DNA of 64,000 bases from Calycina herbarum (taxonomy: Eukaryota > Ascomycota > Leotiomycetes > Helotiales > Pezizellaceae), in contig LLEY01000201.1 of the NCBI GenBank assembly GCA_001414485.1, positions 1 to 64,000 of the forward strand, read 5' to 3'. Under the pieces are notes generated by a model that was not told the origin of the DNA, made no database searches, and saw nothing but the letters and a program-made list of their open reading frames with translations. The position numbers were made by a program, and so were the translations under genes. Below are positions 48,865-58,935 of the stretch, in pieces. How positions within the stretch are numbered: position 1 is the stretch's first letter; each line of letters starts with the position of its first letter.

Positions 48865-49327
48865 TGTTATAAACCACGGTTATATAGTAAGTAGTCTAGA
48901 CAGCGTTTTAATAAGATAAGATATAATATCTAGGAATAGAAGGTAATATAAGAGGAAATCAGTAATATAAAGAGTATTTAAGAATTTTAGGATCTTACTA
49001 TTATAATACTATTAGAAGTCACGTACGGTTATATAACGTAATCGCCTATATTACTCTAATCGCCTTAATCGTAAGCGACGCGAGCGACGTAAGCGATATA
49101 AGCGACGTACTTAGAGATAAAGGTTCTATATAAGACTAGCACGTCTACTATTAAATAGAAGCTTCGTACTTAACTTTAGTTATTAATCTTATTATCTTAT
49201 TTAATATCTTTGATATAAGTAACGAGTTTACTTCTAAGTAAACAACCTAGTATATCTGTACTTCTTATCTATATACTAACCTTTAAGACTTAGTTATCTT
49301 TGTTTAGTTCGTTTGAGTTTCGTTATA
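48865..49327 (+). repeat. 3' LTR of Gypsy element 2
   Basis: 463 bp; lacks the 183 bp insertion found in the 5' copy; followed by TTATC. Confidence 0.85.
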
Positions 49328-52300
49328 TTATCTTACTTATATCGCTTATGTCGCTCGCGACTAAGGCGATATAAGCGATCTATATTACGTAACTTCTAAT
49401 AGTCTTCTAATAGTAAGATTCTAGAATCTCTTAAATACTTTTATATTATAAATTCTCTTTTATATTACCTTCTATTTCCTAGACGTTATATCTTATTCTA
49501 TTAAAGCGCTGTCTAGACTACTTACTATATAAAACGTGATTTATAATACTATTCTCTTCTTAGACTAGCGTATCTCTATACTTAAGTACACTCTAAGAAA
49601 TACTGTCGAAGGCTTAGTAGCTTTTTCTTACTTCTATTATATTATTAACACTTCTTTTAAAAGATAAACTTAAATAATATAGAATTCTAAACACTCTTTA
49701 AATTAAACGCTTAGAACGTGAAATAATTCCTTATACTTAATATATTTATATAAAAACTAGTTATTACTATATTAGTATTATTAACAGTCTTAAGTACTTT
49801 AAATATACTAGGAAAGATAAACTATATAATATCGAGAAGTGAAACTAAATACTCTTACTTTTTAAGTAGAAATCTATTAATACCTAGAAGCGTCGGTTAT
49901 AGTAGAAGAAGGAATTAACTTATAAAGTCTAAGAAGAGATAATATAGACTTTAGCTACGAGTATAATAACGTCTTCTAGTATAGCAGAAGTAGGAAATAC
50001 TCTAATATAGTCTAGCAAATCTATAAGAGCTTAATAAAGCTAAGAAAAGAGAAAGAAAAGAAAAGAAAGAGAAGGAAAAGAGAGAGATAGAAGTCGCTTA
50101 TCTAGTAGCTCTGTCTCTTTCTACTAATCTCAACCTCGGTCTAATTCTTAACCTAGCCTTCTTTAAGGCTTTTCCTTCTAACTATAAAATATAAGTATAA
50201 GAGTTTTAATTTAGTAAATAAGCTTGCTTTTAAGCTCGCTTCTAAGTGGCTTACTAAGCGAGATTACGAATATCGTAGATATATTCTTCTATAGATATAT
50301 AAATAGCTAAGAAAGAGCTTCTCTCTTTCTTCCTTCTTCGCGAATAATCTATTTCTTAATCTATACTATAATAATAAGTAAACCTAAGTTTCAGTAGTAG
50401 AACTCCTGAAGTTCTACTAAGTACTAGTTAAGATTCTTTTTTAGCTCTTAAATATTCTCTAAGTATAGATAATCTACTTATTTAATTAAGTATCTAACTT
50501 TATTTCTAATAATATAATAATTTAAAATTCTTTTAACTTTATACTTAGTATTTAGATTAATAGATTAGATTTCTATAAGTAGAGCTAGTAGTACTTCTAA
50601 TAGTACTAGTTTAAGTAAGAATATATAGAATACTAGATATATATTTATTATTTATAGTAGTACTAATTTATAGTTTAAAAGTTCTTTAACTCGTTTAATT
50701 TTAAATAGTCTTAATTTTAAATAGTCTAGTTTATTACTTAGTCTTTTAGTATTAATATTTTTTTATATTAAGTAGACTTTATCTCTCTCTTTTAATATTA
50801 GCTTCTAACTACGTCGTTTATTATAGTAGTAACGTAGTTTATTAGAACCTGACGTATATTAGAACCTGGCGTACTTTTCCTATCTTCTCTACTTTATTAT
50901 TTTAATACGTGTTATCTTAACAACTACTAATAGAAATTTAAACTTAAGAAGCTCGAATTATCTTAGCTATTAAGGCTATCTAATTATCTAAAAAGCTTAG
51001 TCGTCGAGCTACTATAAAAATCTACAAAGTCTCTAAAACTAGCCTTTGCTATAGAATAAACGGCTAACTTCCTCTCCTAGAACGACGGCTAGTAAATATT
51101 AAATTAACTTAACTTAAAAAGGAAGTAATTCTTTAGAATATACTTAACTTAGATTCTAGAGGGTTTATACTCTAGCTAGCTAGTGTAGAAGATATAGTAA
51201 ATTATATTCTTAAATCGTAGAGAGAGAAACACGTTAGTAAGCTTTAAGTATATCGATTTATATAACGATAACCAGGGTTAAAGACGTGTTTTAATCGCGT
51301 TTACAACTTCTAAAGAGCCTTATACGAAGATCCTAACCTAATTAGTATATAGTTCTAACTTATATAAAATATAAGAGTGAAATATAGTGTTTTAGATTAC
51401 GATTTCTATAACTTCGACGAAATAGGCTTTATAATAGATGTGATTTGCTTTATAATAGTTATTATATATATAGATCGACGTAGCAGAAGTAAGGCAGTTT
51501 AGCTAGGTAATCGGGAATAGGCTATAGTAATTGCTTATATTAATAGCGAGAGTTAGAATGTCTCTCTATTTTTAGTCGTTTAAGAGAAGAATTATCTTAC
51601 GAATTAGTATATAGACAGCGGCCTTCTATACGACTAGGTTATTAAACCGATAAGTAACGGATAGATAAACAACGAGACAGGTCTAGAATAGCTAAAACAC
51701 TTCGATAAATATACTACTAGTTATATAAAGGGTCTATATCGAATACTAGTATTAGATAGATATAAAAGTTATAAATTAACTGAATTTCAAGAGTATTATA
51801 AAGTATATAATATTATAACTCTTAGACTACCTCTCTACTTATTCTATATAACCTAACTACTTAATATTAGATACTTTAGTATATTAAAGTAGACGTATAG
51901 TCGGCAGATTAAGACGTTTATTAAAGCCTATATTAACTATATTACAAAGGTAGAGTTCTTTTTAGCTTTTATAGTAGTATATAAAGAATTAATAACAGTC
52001 TAGAACGCTTAAGCTGGATTCTATAGAGCTGGCCTAGTGCCTTTTGACCTATAAGTAGTACTTTCAAAGCTTGACGTAAGGTTACAGACTCTAACTCCTC
52101 TAAGACCCTCTACTGCTAATTCTAATACTTAGATCTCCTAGACTCTCTTAAACCCTACTGAAGCGCTCTTATAATCAACTCTTGTTTAGAAACGGATTAC
52201 CTGTCACCAGGGGAGCTCGCTGACTCTACTATTTAAGACAGTTACTACATTAGCAAAAGATATAGAGCGAATAGCCTATAAGATAACCTTGTTGTCTGCT

Positions 52301-52857
52301 GAAGTACGTACCCTTCGAGCAGCGAATAAAGCCTTAAGCAAACGCCGTAGAGCTAAAAAGACTCGTGTATATCAAGGGGGGGCACTTACAGTAGAGGATG
52401 TCTAAGATCTTTTAACTCAAAAGGACGTTAATAAGCAAGTACGACGCGACTTACGTATGGAGGGGGGTAATAAGAAGGAGAGGCAATCGTCTAGACAGCG
52501 TTATAGTACTTACGGAAAAGCTAGTCATAATACACGAACTTGTTAAATAGATGTAGATATGTCTAATTCTTCGGATTCTAAGTAGTTATAGTTAATTTAA
52601 TATGTTGTAGTTAATTTATTAATATTTAAAGTTGAATGCTAAGGAAAAGTGCGCCAGGTCCTAATATACGCCAGGTTCTGATAAACCACGTTATATATTA
52701 TATTCTACTACGAACTATAAATCTTCTATAAGTTCCTTATATAGATCTTTAATTTTTAAGACCTGAATTTAAACAAGTTAGTTATTAATTATTAAAGTTA
52801 ATAGTTCTTAATATACTGTTAATTTATATCTAAAGTTAGTATAGAATAGTATAACTA
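49328..52857 (-). mobile_element. Second partial copy of Gypsy element 2 family, hosting pogo 2
   Basis: A truncated reverse-orientation LTR (49328-49548) leads into interior sequence (49549-50831 and 52692 to about 52857). The interior is collinear with 32517 onward. pogo element 2 interrupts it at 50832-52691. The right end fades into the truncated gene near 52.9 kb. Eroded. Confidence 0.65.
50832..52691 (+). mobile_element. pogo-like DNA transposon 2
   Basis: 1860 bp, bounded by TA at 50830-50831 and 52692-52693, with inverted ends ACGTAGTTTATTAGAACC and the complement of GGTTCTGATAAACCACGT. The plus-strand translation gives a fungal pogo transposase: LLERRLVN, NLDSRGF, KTCFNRVYNFQRALYEDP, YDFYNFDEIGFIIDVI (the Asp of the DDE triad region), KAVQLGNREQAIVIAYIN, and WLKHFDKYT. 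The basic C-terminal tail (RRAKKTRVYQGGALTVEDVQ) is still readable at 52330-52400. It is the same size as pogo 1 without its insert (1861 bp). Internal stops remain. The uninterrupted site is present in the sibling copy near 33630. Confidence 0.88.
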
Positions 52858-52927
52858 ATGTCGTTTCTATTATTAAACTATTATAAACAAACTATGTTAA
52901 TAGCAGCAATTCAACCTAATTATGTTA

Positions 52928-53494
52928 TTAATAGTTTATATAATAACAAAGGTACAAGCTTAGAACATATCGAACTAATTTCCAATTTTCCTCAAAGACA
53001 GGATTTGCGACGATTTCGAGGAAGAGTTGGCAGATGTTGTCGGACCATCTCTGACTGAATTCATCCGAGTTCAATGAAGTGTCGATTTCGACACCCTGCG
53101 GTAGAAGATAACCAGGAAAAATGTCTTCACCAAATACTGACTGTACTCTCCACCATAGAGTCACCTCGCTCTTATGAGATGAGTTCACGAACTTTTGGTC
53201 GGCTGTGGTCCAAATGATCTTGCCTCTGTCGACATCGTCTTCTTCGGCTTGCTCGTCATCGTCTTCGTCTTCATCTTCTCCGAATTCGGGCTCTGAAGCC
53301 CCGGAACTAGAGGTATCTCTGACTTCGAGTCGGGCGTGTTTTATTCGCTTTGGTGCTGCGGCGCGCGTCGAAGCTCTTTTCTTGGTCGCACGCTCCTGTG
53401 TTGGCTCGGGTGTTGCCTCCGGTGTAGTTGAACTATTTGCTCTTGTATTTCGCGCGCGTCGCCGCAGTGGCGCTGCTTTGCTTCTGGGTAGCAT
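52928..53494 (-). pseudogene. Uncharacterised acidic nuclear-type protein, 3' end lost in RIP island
   Basis: ATG at 53494; 188 codons. The N terminus is basic with Arg/Ala/Thr repeats (PRSKAAPLRRRARN, ATKKRAS) that look like nuclear localisation signals. An acidic run (FGEDEDEDDDEQAEEDD) follows, then a globular-looking segment with IIWTTADQKFV, VTLWWRVQSVFGED and SQRWSDNICQLFLEI. The last about 15 codons are TA-rich and coincide with the border of the RIP island, so the original 3' end appears to be missing or mutated. The promoter region (53495-53916) is shared with the divergent gene at 53917. I do not recognise the family. Confidence 0.55.
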
Positions 53495-53916
53495 CTTAGG
53501 TTATTGATTCAAGATGTCGATGAAGTTTCGCTGCCAAAAAAGGGAATCCAGATCGAGTATTCCATATAGTAATCGGGTCACGTGAGATTCGCATATTCCC
53601 CAAAAATTTAAAGGGGGGTCAATTTCTATCGAGAAATTATATTTGTTGCCACAACAGACTCTGTTTGATACTTGAGAATGTTTAAAATTGTCGCTTTATC
53701 AGTGGATTGTAGAGAATGATTTACTAGTCCTTGCAAAGTTTTGGGGTGGGGTGGCTACCGCTGAGATTTGACGCAGTGTTTGATTAAAATATATCCGACG
53801 CCGCTTTCACTTTCTTACGCGACCACTAGTACTTAAAAATTCCCATGAGAACACTTCTTCCTCCCAATTTCTTCATCTTTCGTAACGCACCGAAATTGAA
53901 AACACAAAACGCCGCC
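53495..53916. promoter_or_regulatory. Divergent intergenic region
   Basis: 422 bp between the minus-strand acidic protein gene and the plus-strand gene at 53917. It contains TCACGTGA near 53578 (an E-box-type palindrome). No other element recognised. Confidence 0.35.
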
Positions 53917-55500
53917 ATGACGACGTTTTACCCTTACCATACGCATTGCGATGAGATGCTACAGAAATTCCTACGCGAAGGAGCGCAAACTCCAGAATTC
54001 ACCAACCGTCCGCGGACTGAGGACGCGTTTTGGGAGGACTACTATCAGAACATACACCGCGTCCTGGGAACAGTCTTCAGCTGTGAGCCGGTCATTCTGC
54101 TGCACGCTGCAGAGCTCATGACTTGGTTTCAATACTTTGGCTAAGGAGGACGTTCTTCCCAAATTTCGATAACCCGCTCGCCGAGCAATACGCGAACCTC
54201 TTGGACAGTATCGAGTATTCGACAGAGGATGCAATCAGGGCAGAGCTACACCTAGCAAAAACGGTCGGGGCTGGCAGTGTTTCCTCGTGCGCGGAACGAG
54301 AAGAAACCTTGAGCTGGTGTTGGCCTGGGATCGACGAGTTTCTTGATTGTAGAACCTTCAAAATCCAGGAACTCGTTTCTCAAGTTCATCGTAGGTTCAG
54401 ATTCTTGCCTAGAAAGAACCATTACTGATTTGGAAGCTCCGTCTGCTGAACCCGTTGTCCGTTTCGACTCGCAAGAAATGAGAGAGGACACCCGCCGGCT
54501 TTTTCACTCTGTCCTTCAAGTCGATTGTCTCCAACATGTACGAGACAACTCTGCTCGCCACCAAGAACTCTCAGTCTTATCGGGAATGGGCGCACCCGAG
54601 TATCACCCAACAGGCTTCCTCAGTCCCTGCCCTCATACAACAAAAGTTCTCACCGAAATCGCCGAGACGTTTCTCCGCCGAGCCTTCGAGACTGAAAGAA
54701 ACGAGTTTGCCAGTACGAGCCAATTCGCACGAAAGCGGTCGTACAATGAGTCTCTCTTTGGTGATAAGCGCCCCGCAGAGGAGCTGGTCTACAAGCGATT
54801 CTGCAGGCAGTCTGCCAGTAACTCATATAATGATCAGTACTCGGAACCTCATCCTGTCAATCCAAGAACATTTTCTCGTATGCTGGAAGGTTCTTTCAGA
54901 GTGTCTCATGAGAGAGCTCTGGCTGCACAGCAGCAAGAACAAGCAGCCAGGGACTGGATTTCGGCCCAGAATCCGGCACCCAACGGTAGCGATGATGCCG
55001 CACACGACGCTACCCTTGCCGCTCGTTCGGGTGATCATGAAGAATATGCTCGCGAACATTTGGCCTTTTTGGAATTTGTGGACCAGCAAGAGTATGAGCG
55101 ACATAGGTCCGATCCAGATTGGTGGCCTCTCAGTCCTAGAACCTTGCAACAGCAACACGAAGAGGACCATGAAGAATGGTTGCCCCATCTGAGAAGAGAA
55201 GCTCATTTGTATAGAATGATGTTTGACCCAGATGAAGCCCGCGAGCGGTCTGTGAGTCCCCCAATGATGGAGAGGTTGGCACCCTATGTCGATGGAAATA
55301 GCCCGACTCCTGATTCGCAGCAAGACAATACTGCCAATGATGGTGCCTACGACCTTGACATGGGCAATCGCGATCCCAACTTTGCCAATGTGCCCGACCA
55401 TCGGGATCCAGGTCAAGCTTCAGACAACGATCCTGTCGAAGACGATTATTCGGACAATAGTCCTATCAGCGGCGACTCCGTGGACGGGAACGCTGACTGA
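53917..55500 (+). CDS. Uncharacterised protein, uncertain splicing
   Basis: The ATG at 53917 has a strong GCCGCC context; an upstream in-frame ATG at 53845 is possible. Three coding stretches must be joined. The second and third are linked by a convincing 46 bp intron (54391-54436: GTAGGT, TTACTGAT branch, GAAG acceptor, phase 1). The first stretch (to about 54125) and the second (from about 54146) are in different frames. Dropping the 20 bases GTTTCAATACTTTGGCTAAG (54126-54145) joins them perfectly, but 20 bp is below known intron sizes; an indel is the alternative. The final exon encodes Gln/Glu-rich, acidic low-complexity sequence ending in an Asp/Ser-rich tail. No known domain seen; probably nuclear or disordered. 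Confidence 0.5.
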
Positions 55501-55611
55501 GATATTCAGGCTGTCCGCTCATAACTCCATGGACGGAACCTGTACAAACTACAGTGAAACGGGGAAACTTGTCTTGGCCTTGCCTTTTGACAGTTTCCTC
55601 TTGTAAAGGTT

Positions 55612-55850
55612 AATCTTGAGATTTTCCTTTTGTTTTCCTCCTATGATGGTAGCCTTGAGGCTTACTAGGTATGATCTTGAGATCATTTTACTGACAGATA
55701 AAGAAGTATCTTGAGATCCTTTCGTTGTATTGTTGTAACCTTGGAGTTACCAGGTAAGATCTTGAGATCATTTTACTAACAGAGGGATAAGGATCTTGAG
55801 ATCAACATTTGTGGTGGGAGATCGCGAGGTAAGATCTTGAGATTCATCAT
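55612..55850 (+). repeat. Palindromic-motif array, left arm of inverted pair
   Basis: The motif (G)ATCTTGAGAT(C) occurs near 55612, 55672, 55710, 55762, 55793 and 55832, each followed by a T-rich stretch. Interspersed is TAGCCTTGAGG/TAACCTTGGAG with an ACC/ACTAGGTA box. A further GATCTTAAGATC lies near 56062. The order and spacing match the reverse complement of 57236-57556. Confidence 0.8.
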
Positions 55851-57235
55851 TCACAACACAAGTAGGGGGGCGGAGAGGTTACTAGGTAAGTGTTGGTATG
55901 ACCTGGTCATAAATCTGTTTGGTTGCATATGCGTATTGTATTCTCTGTTGCTATTCTAGGTACACGAAGTACGACTATTTATGCTTGTGCTAGCGTGGTA
56001 CTAGCGTGCTAGTCACGTGGATGGATATGAGTCAGAGACTCATTCACCTATATAACGACAGTAAGATCTTAAGATCATTTGCTGTCTATATTTGAAAGCC
56101 TTAAGGCTCTTCTATGGGTTTTTGAGAACTATTTACCAAATTTACCTGTATTCTAGATTGTCAGCTTGGAAATTGGAAAGTAGGGGTCTGGAGGAGACCT
56201 ATACGGGCTGTACTTGTACTTACAGTGCATGATGTATCGTGGACAGTTCCTACAACGAAACATGTCCTTATACTTAACACTCACAACCTCACCAGTTAAT
56301 TTCAAACCACCACTCGAAAGCAGTTTAGACTTTTCCTTTTTTTATTTACACGACTTCCTAGTCTTCTCCGAGTGACATTCTAGTCACCCGATGACTTTCT
56401 TATTATTAACAAATGACTGTCTAGTCTTACTACTAAAAACCCTTTTTTTAGTCTTCTTTCTAAACACCCTCGAGGTGTTCCTAAAAAAAATTCTGTAGTG
56501 TTTTCACTTTCACGACTTCTTAGTCCCCTTAATTACTGACACAATTGAATATAAAGAATAGAATAACAGAGAGGAAGAAAACAAGTTCGTATATCCAAAA
56601 GTGAATACTCTTATGCTGAAAAGCTTAATAATAACCTTTCCATATCTCTTCCCCAAGGGATATCGCGCTCTAACTTAAAATTAATTACATATTTGTTCTT
56701 TTAACAGTGTGATATAGAACAATTGAAGACAACGGTTCCATTAAAATAATAGGCTTCGCAAGCACACCGTCCTTTCTCAAGGCTCTCTCCCCCTCTTTGC
56801 TGCCATCGAAAAACTCTGAACCTCCCACAGAAGTCTTGAAATGAGAGTTTCTCTAACAAGAAAAGCATCGTAGCCAACGTCTTAAGACATTGGGCCTTTA
56901 GTTGGAATATAACGTGGTGCTCTCGAAAGTATCAGCCAACATCTCGATACTTGAGAATTCACAACCATTCTCTCGGACTTGTTGGTAGAGAAAATGCAGA
57001 GAAATACAATCCAAGTTTCAAGGAGGCTTAGAGCGCGAAGTAGATGATAACGTGAGATACTTTTCAAATCTCCTAGTTAGTCAAGTTGTGTAACTTTGTA
57101 AGTCTTACTTATCACAGCATACATTTCACAGCAAGATTTCTCACGGTTCGTCAATGAGCAAAATTGTTGTAGAAGCTGGATTGTTAGTCTACAATACATC
57201 CCCCATAAGTGCAAGTAAAGCCTGTACAGGCCAAT

Positions 57236-57556
57236 TTGGTAAGGGATCTCAAAAATCCATAGAAGAACCTCAAGGTTCGAAAAATCCAGAAGGGGTATCT
57301 CGCGTTACAAAGACTTTGGAAATGATAATCAAAGGATCTCAAGATCCTACCCGAATACTTCCTTCCCCGTACAATGAAATGATCTCAAGATCTTACCTGC
57401 ATACTGCACAATCAAAGGATCTCAAGATCCCACTTACTAACCTCAAGGTTATAACACAATCAAAAGATCTCAAGATCTTACCTGGTAAACCTCAAGGCTA
57501 CCGTCATGGGAATTCAAACAGGAAAACAAAATGAAAATCTCAAGACTTTCGCATAT
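57236..57556 (-). repeat. Palindromic-motif array, right arm of inverted pair
   Basis: GATCTCAAGATC (the complement of the left-arm motif) occurs near 57336, 57381, 57419 and 57467, with weaker copies near 57246 and 57536. They are separated by CAATCAAAG and CCTCAAGGT boxes. Read in reverse it aligns with 55612-55850, including a shared TTTTGTTTTCC and GGTAGCCTTGAGG. Confidence 0.8.
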
Positions 57557-57626
57557 TCAATGTGAGCGACAACCCTAAGGCTGTTGGAATGAGAAAAAGA
57601 GAGAGGAATGAGGAAGAGGAGGGAGG

Positions 57627-58758
57627 TCATCTCTTAGATTGACCTCTACCTCCACGGCCGCGACCACGGCCGCGAGCTTTTCGGACACGGTTGGGATTTG
57701 AGGCAAGGTTTTGGTTACTTCAGCCGCTGTTGGAGCTCGAGGCACTTGCAACTGGCGTGGATGAAGAGGCCTTGCTCAACTCCTCAGTCTTGGGCTTGGC
57801 TTCTGCGATCGGTGTCTTCTTCCCAGGCATGTCTTTTGCAACGAGCAGCTCGATTTGGGGAACGAAGTCCTTGCCCTTGGCAGTCTTCCAGTGCGCCCAG
57901 CCTTGGTCCACAGGCTTCATTTGCAAAACATCTTGCTGTTGTCCATCTTGCAACATATTGTTGGGAGAGAGACTTTCATGTGCCTCTTCCCAAGCTGCCT
58001 TCCACTCTGGATCAGTGAAAAGGTACTTGTAGTCGGGTTGGAATGCCACCTAGATGTAATTCCTTCAACCTGTCGGCGCTGAGGAGTCTCTGATGGATGC
58101 ATAGCGAATTCCGAGAATGTTTGCCCAGTGAATCTTCTCTAGCATATCATCACCCACGACGGCGAGGAAATTTGAGATAGTGAATATTTGACATCCAATT
58201 GGAATTCCAGTCGCAGGATCGAATCCGCTCTGTTCTTCGACAGGCCCCCAATTGTCCTTTTGGGCATCTTCATCAATAGCCGACAGAAGAGAGTTGATTT
58301 CCGCCTGCTTCATGCGACCCACTGGATTGACTGGTGGTGTCGCATTCGAGCCCATAGCAGTCGGGACTTGGGACGCTGTCGAAGTTGGACTTGTCTGCAT
58401 AGTTAAAGCTGCAGCCACCGCGGCGGCCTTTTGAGCCCAGCAGCGTTCATATGCAGCTTTGCCTTGGGCGTGGAGTGTCCAATTTTCCCCATGGGTAGGT
58501 ACAGCTTCTCGCCAGAAAGATTCTTCCATGTGAAGAATCCATTCATGTACTCGATGAGTTCTAAGCTACCGTCGGGGGTATGGATGGTTCTTAGCCGCCC
58601 TCTCCAATGGCGTCGAGTTCCCTCAACAGGCCCCCTTCGGTCCGAGGGACTGTACAGGTGGAAATTGTCGGCCCATGAAAAAGGAATTCCATGAGCATCC
58701 GCTCGAGATGATCTTTGTGTTTGTCATGTACCATAATGGCGTCTGGTTTGTCTGCCAT
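57627..58758 (-). pseudogene. Uncharacterised gene with RGG tail, several lesions
   Basis: ATG at 58758 (MADKPDAIMV). The first about 55 codons end at TAA. A protein-like stretch (RTIHTPDGSLELIEYMNG) follows in a second frame, and then a third frame from about 58529 (EESFWREAVPTHGENW) runs to TGA at 58065. The same frame resumes at once (AFQPDYKYLF, DPEWKAAWEEAHESL) after a second stop. After a third stop near 57720 it ends with a GRGRGRGGRGQSKR tail at 57629. Two frameshifts and three stops are too many for simple introns, though small introns could explain part. RGG tails often bind RNA. The family is unknown. The gene faces the 53917 gene tail-to-tail across the inverted motif arrays. Confidence 0.5.
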
Positions 58759-58935
58759 GATGGCGCGTTGTTTTGGCGTTGACGTTGGTGATGCGTCAGT
58801 TTGATGTGGATGCTGATGGTTGTGTTGAAGGTGAGAGATCGATACTCAAGACGCGACATCCCAAGCATGTATATCACGTGATATCGATCAAGATCAAATC
58901 AAAAATTCCATTTCATTCATATCAAACTTCTAAAT

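Larger units (their letters stand above)
34164..49327 (+). mobile_element. Ty3/Gypsy LTR retrotransposon, element 2 (hosts nested insertions)
   Basis: The LTRs are 34164-34814 (463 bp plus a 183 bp insertion and its duplication) and 48865-49327 (463 bp). They have TGTTA/TATTA starts and CGTTATA ends, and a 5 bp duplication TTACC/TTATC (one transition apart). Gag-like sequence starts near 34950 with a ruined zinc knuckle near 35727. Reverse transcriptase lies at about 45.6-46.0 kb (VIYYLDNILIF), RNase H follows, and integrase (DFIIKLL...DLIIG...LILVI) lies at about 47.15-47.4 kb. A pogo element, itself holding Gypsy element 1, interrupts it at 35816-43717. Without these insertions it is about 7.1 kb. 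Full of stops. Confidence 0.85.
24290..52980. other. RIP-eroded island of nested transposons
   Basis: About 28.7 kb of TA-rich DNA with no intact ORF, between ordinary genes. Conceptual translation in several places gives reverse transcriptase, integrase and transposase motifs broken by stops where CAG/CAA/CGA/TGG codons would be expected. Paired copies differ mostly by C/T and G/A transitions. This is the pattern of repeat-induced point mutation. The elements inside are listed separately. Confidence 0.85.
55501..57626. other. Gene-free region between tail-to-tail genes
   Basis: About 2.1 kb. It holds the two inverted arrays of the GATCTTGAGATC motif (separate entries). Between them lies spacer DNA with a degenerate repeat of GACT(T/G)(C/T)CTAGTC (56350-56520) and AT-rich stretches. 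The short ORF at 57154 is built from the repeat and is not convincing. Confidence 0.5.

Noticed and set aside
24290..52980. Mitochondrial insertion or centromere as explanation for the AT-rich block
   Set aside because: LTR pairs, target duplications, TIRs and RIP-type changes explain it; a centromere cannot be excluded but nothing in the sequence points to one.
55612..57556. CRISPR-like array
   Set aside because: Spacers are themselves repetitive and the motif is palindromic, in a eukaryotic genome; not a CRISPR.
58048..58067. A 20-base GTTGAAGGAATTACATCTAG segment as a tiny intron
   Set aside because: Both sides are in the same frame, so removing 20 bases would break it; two in-frame stops remain the simpler reading.
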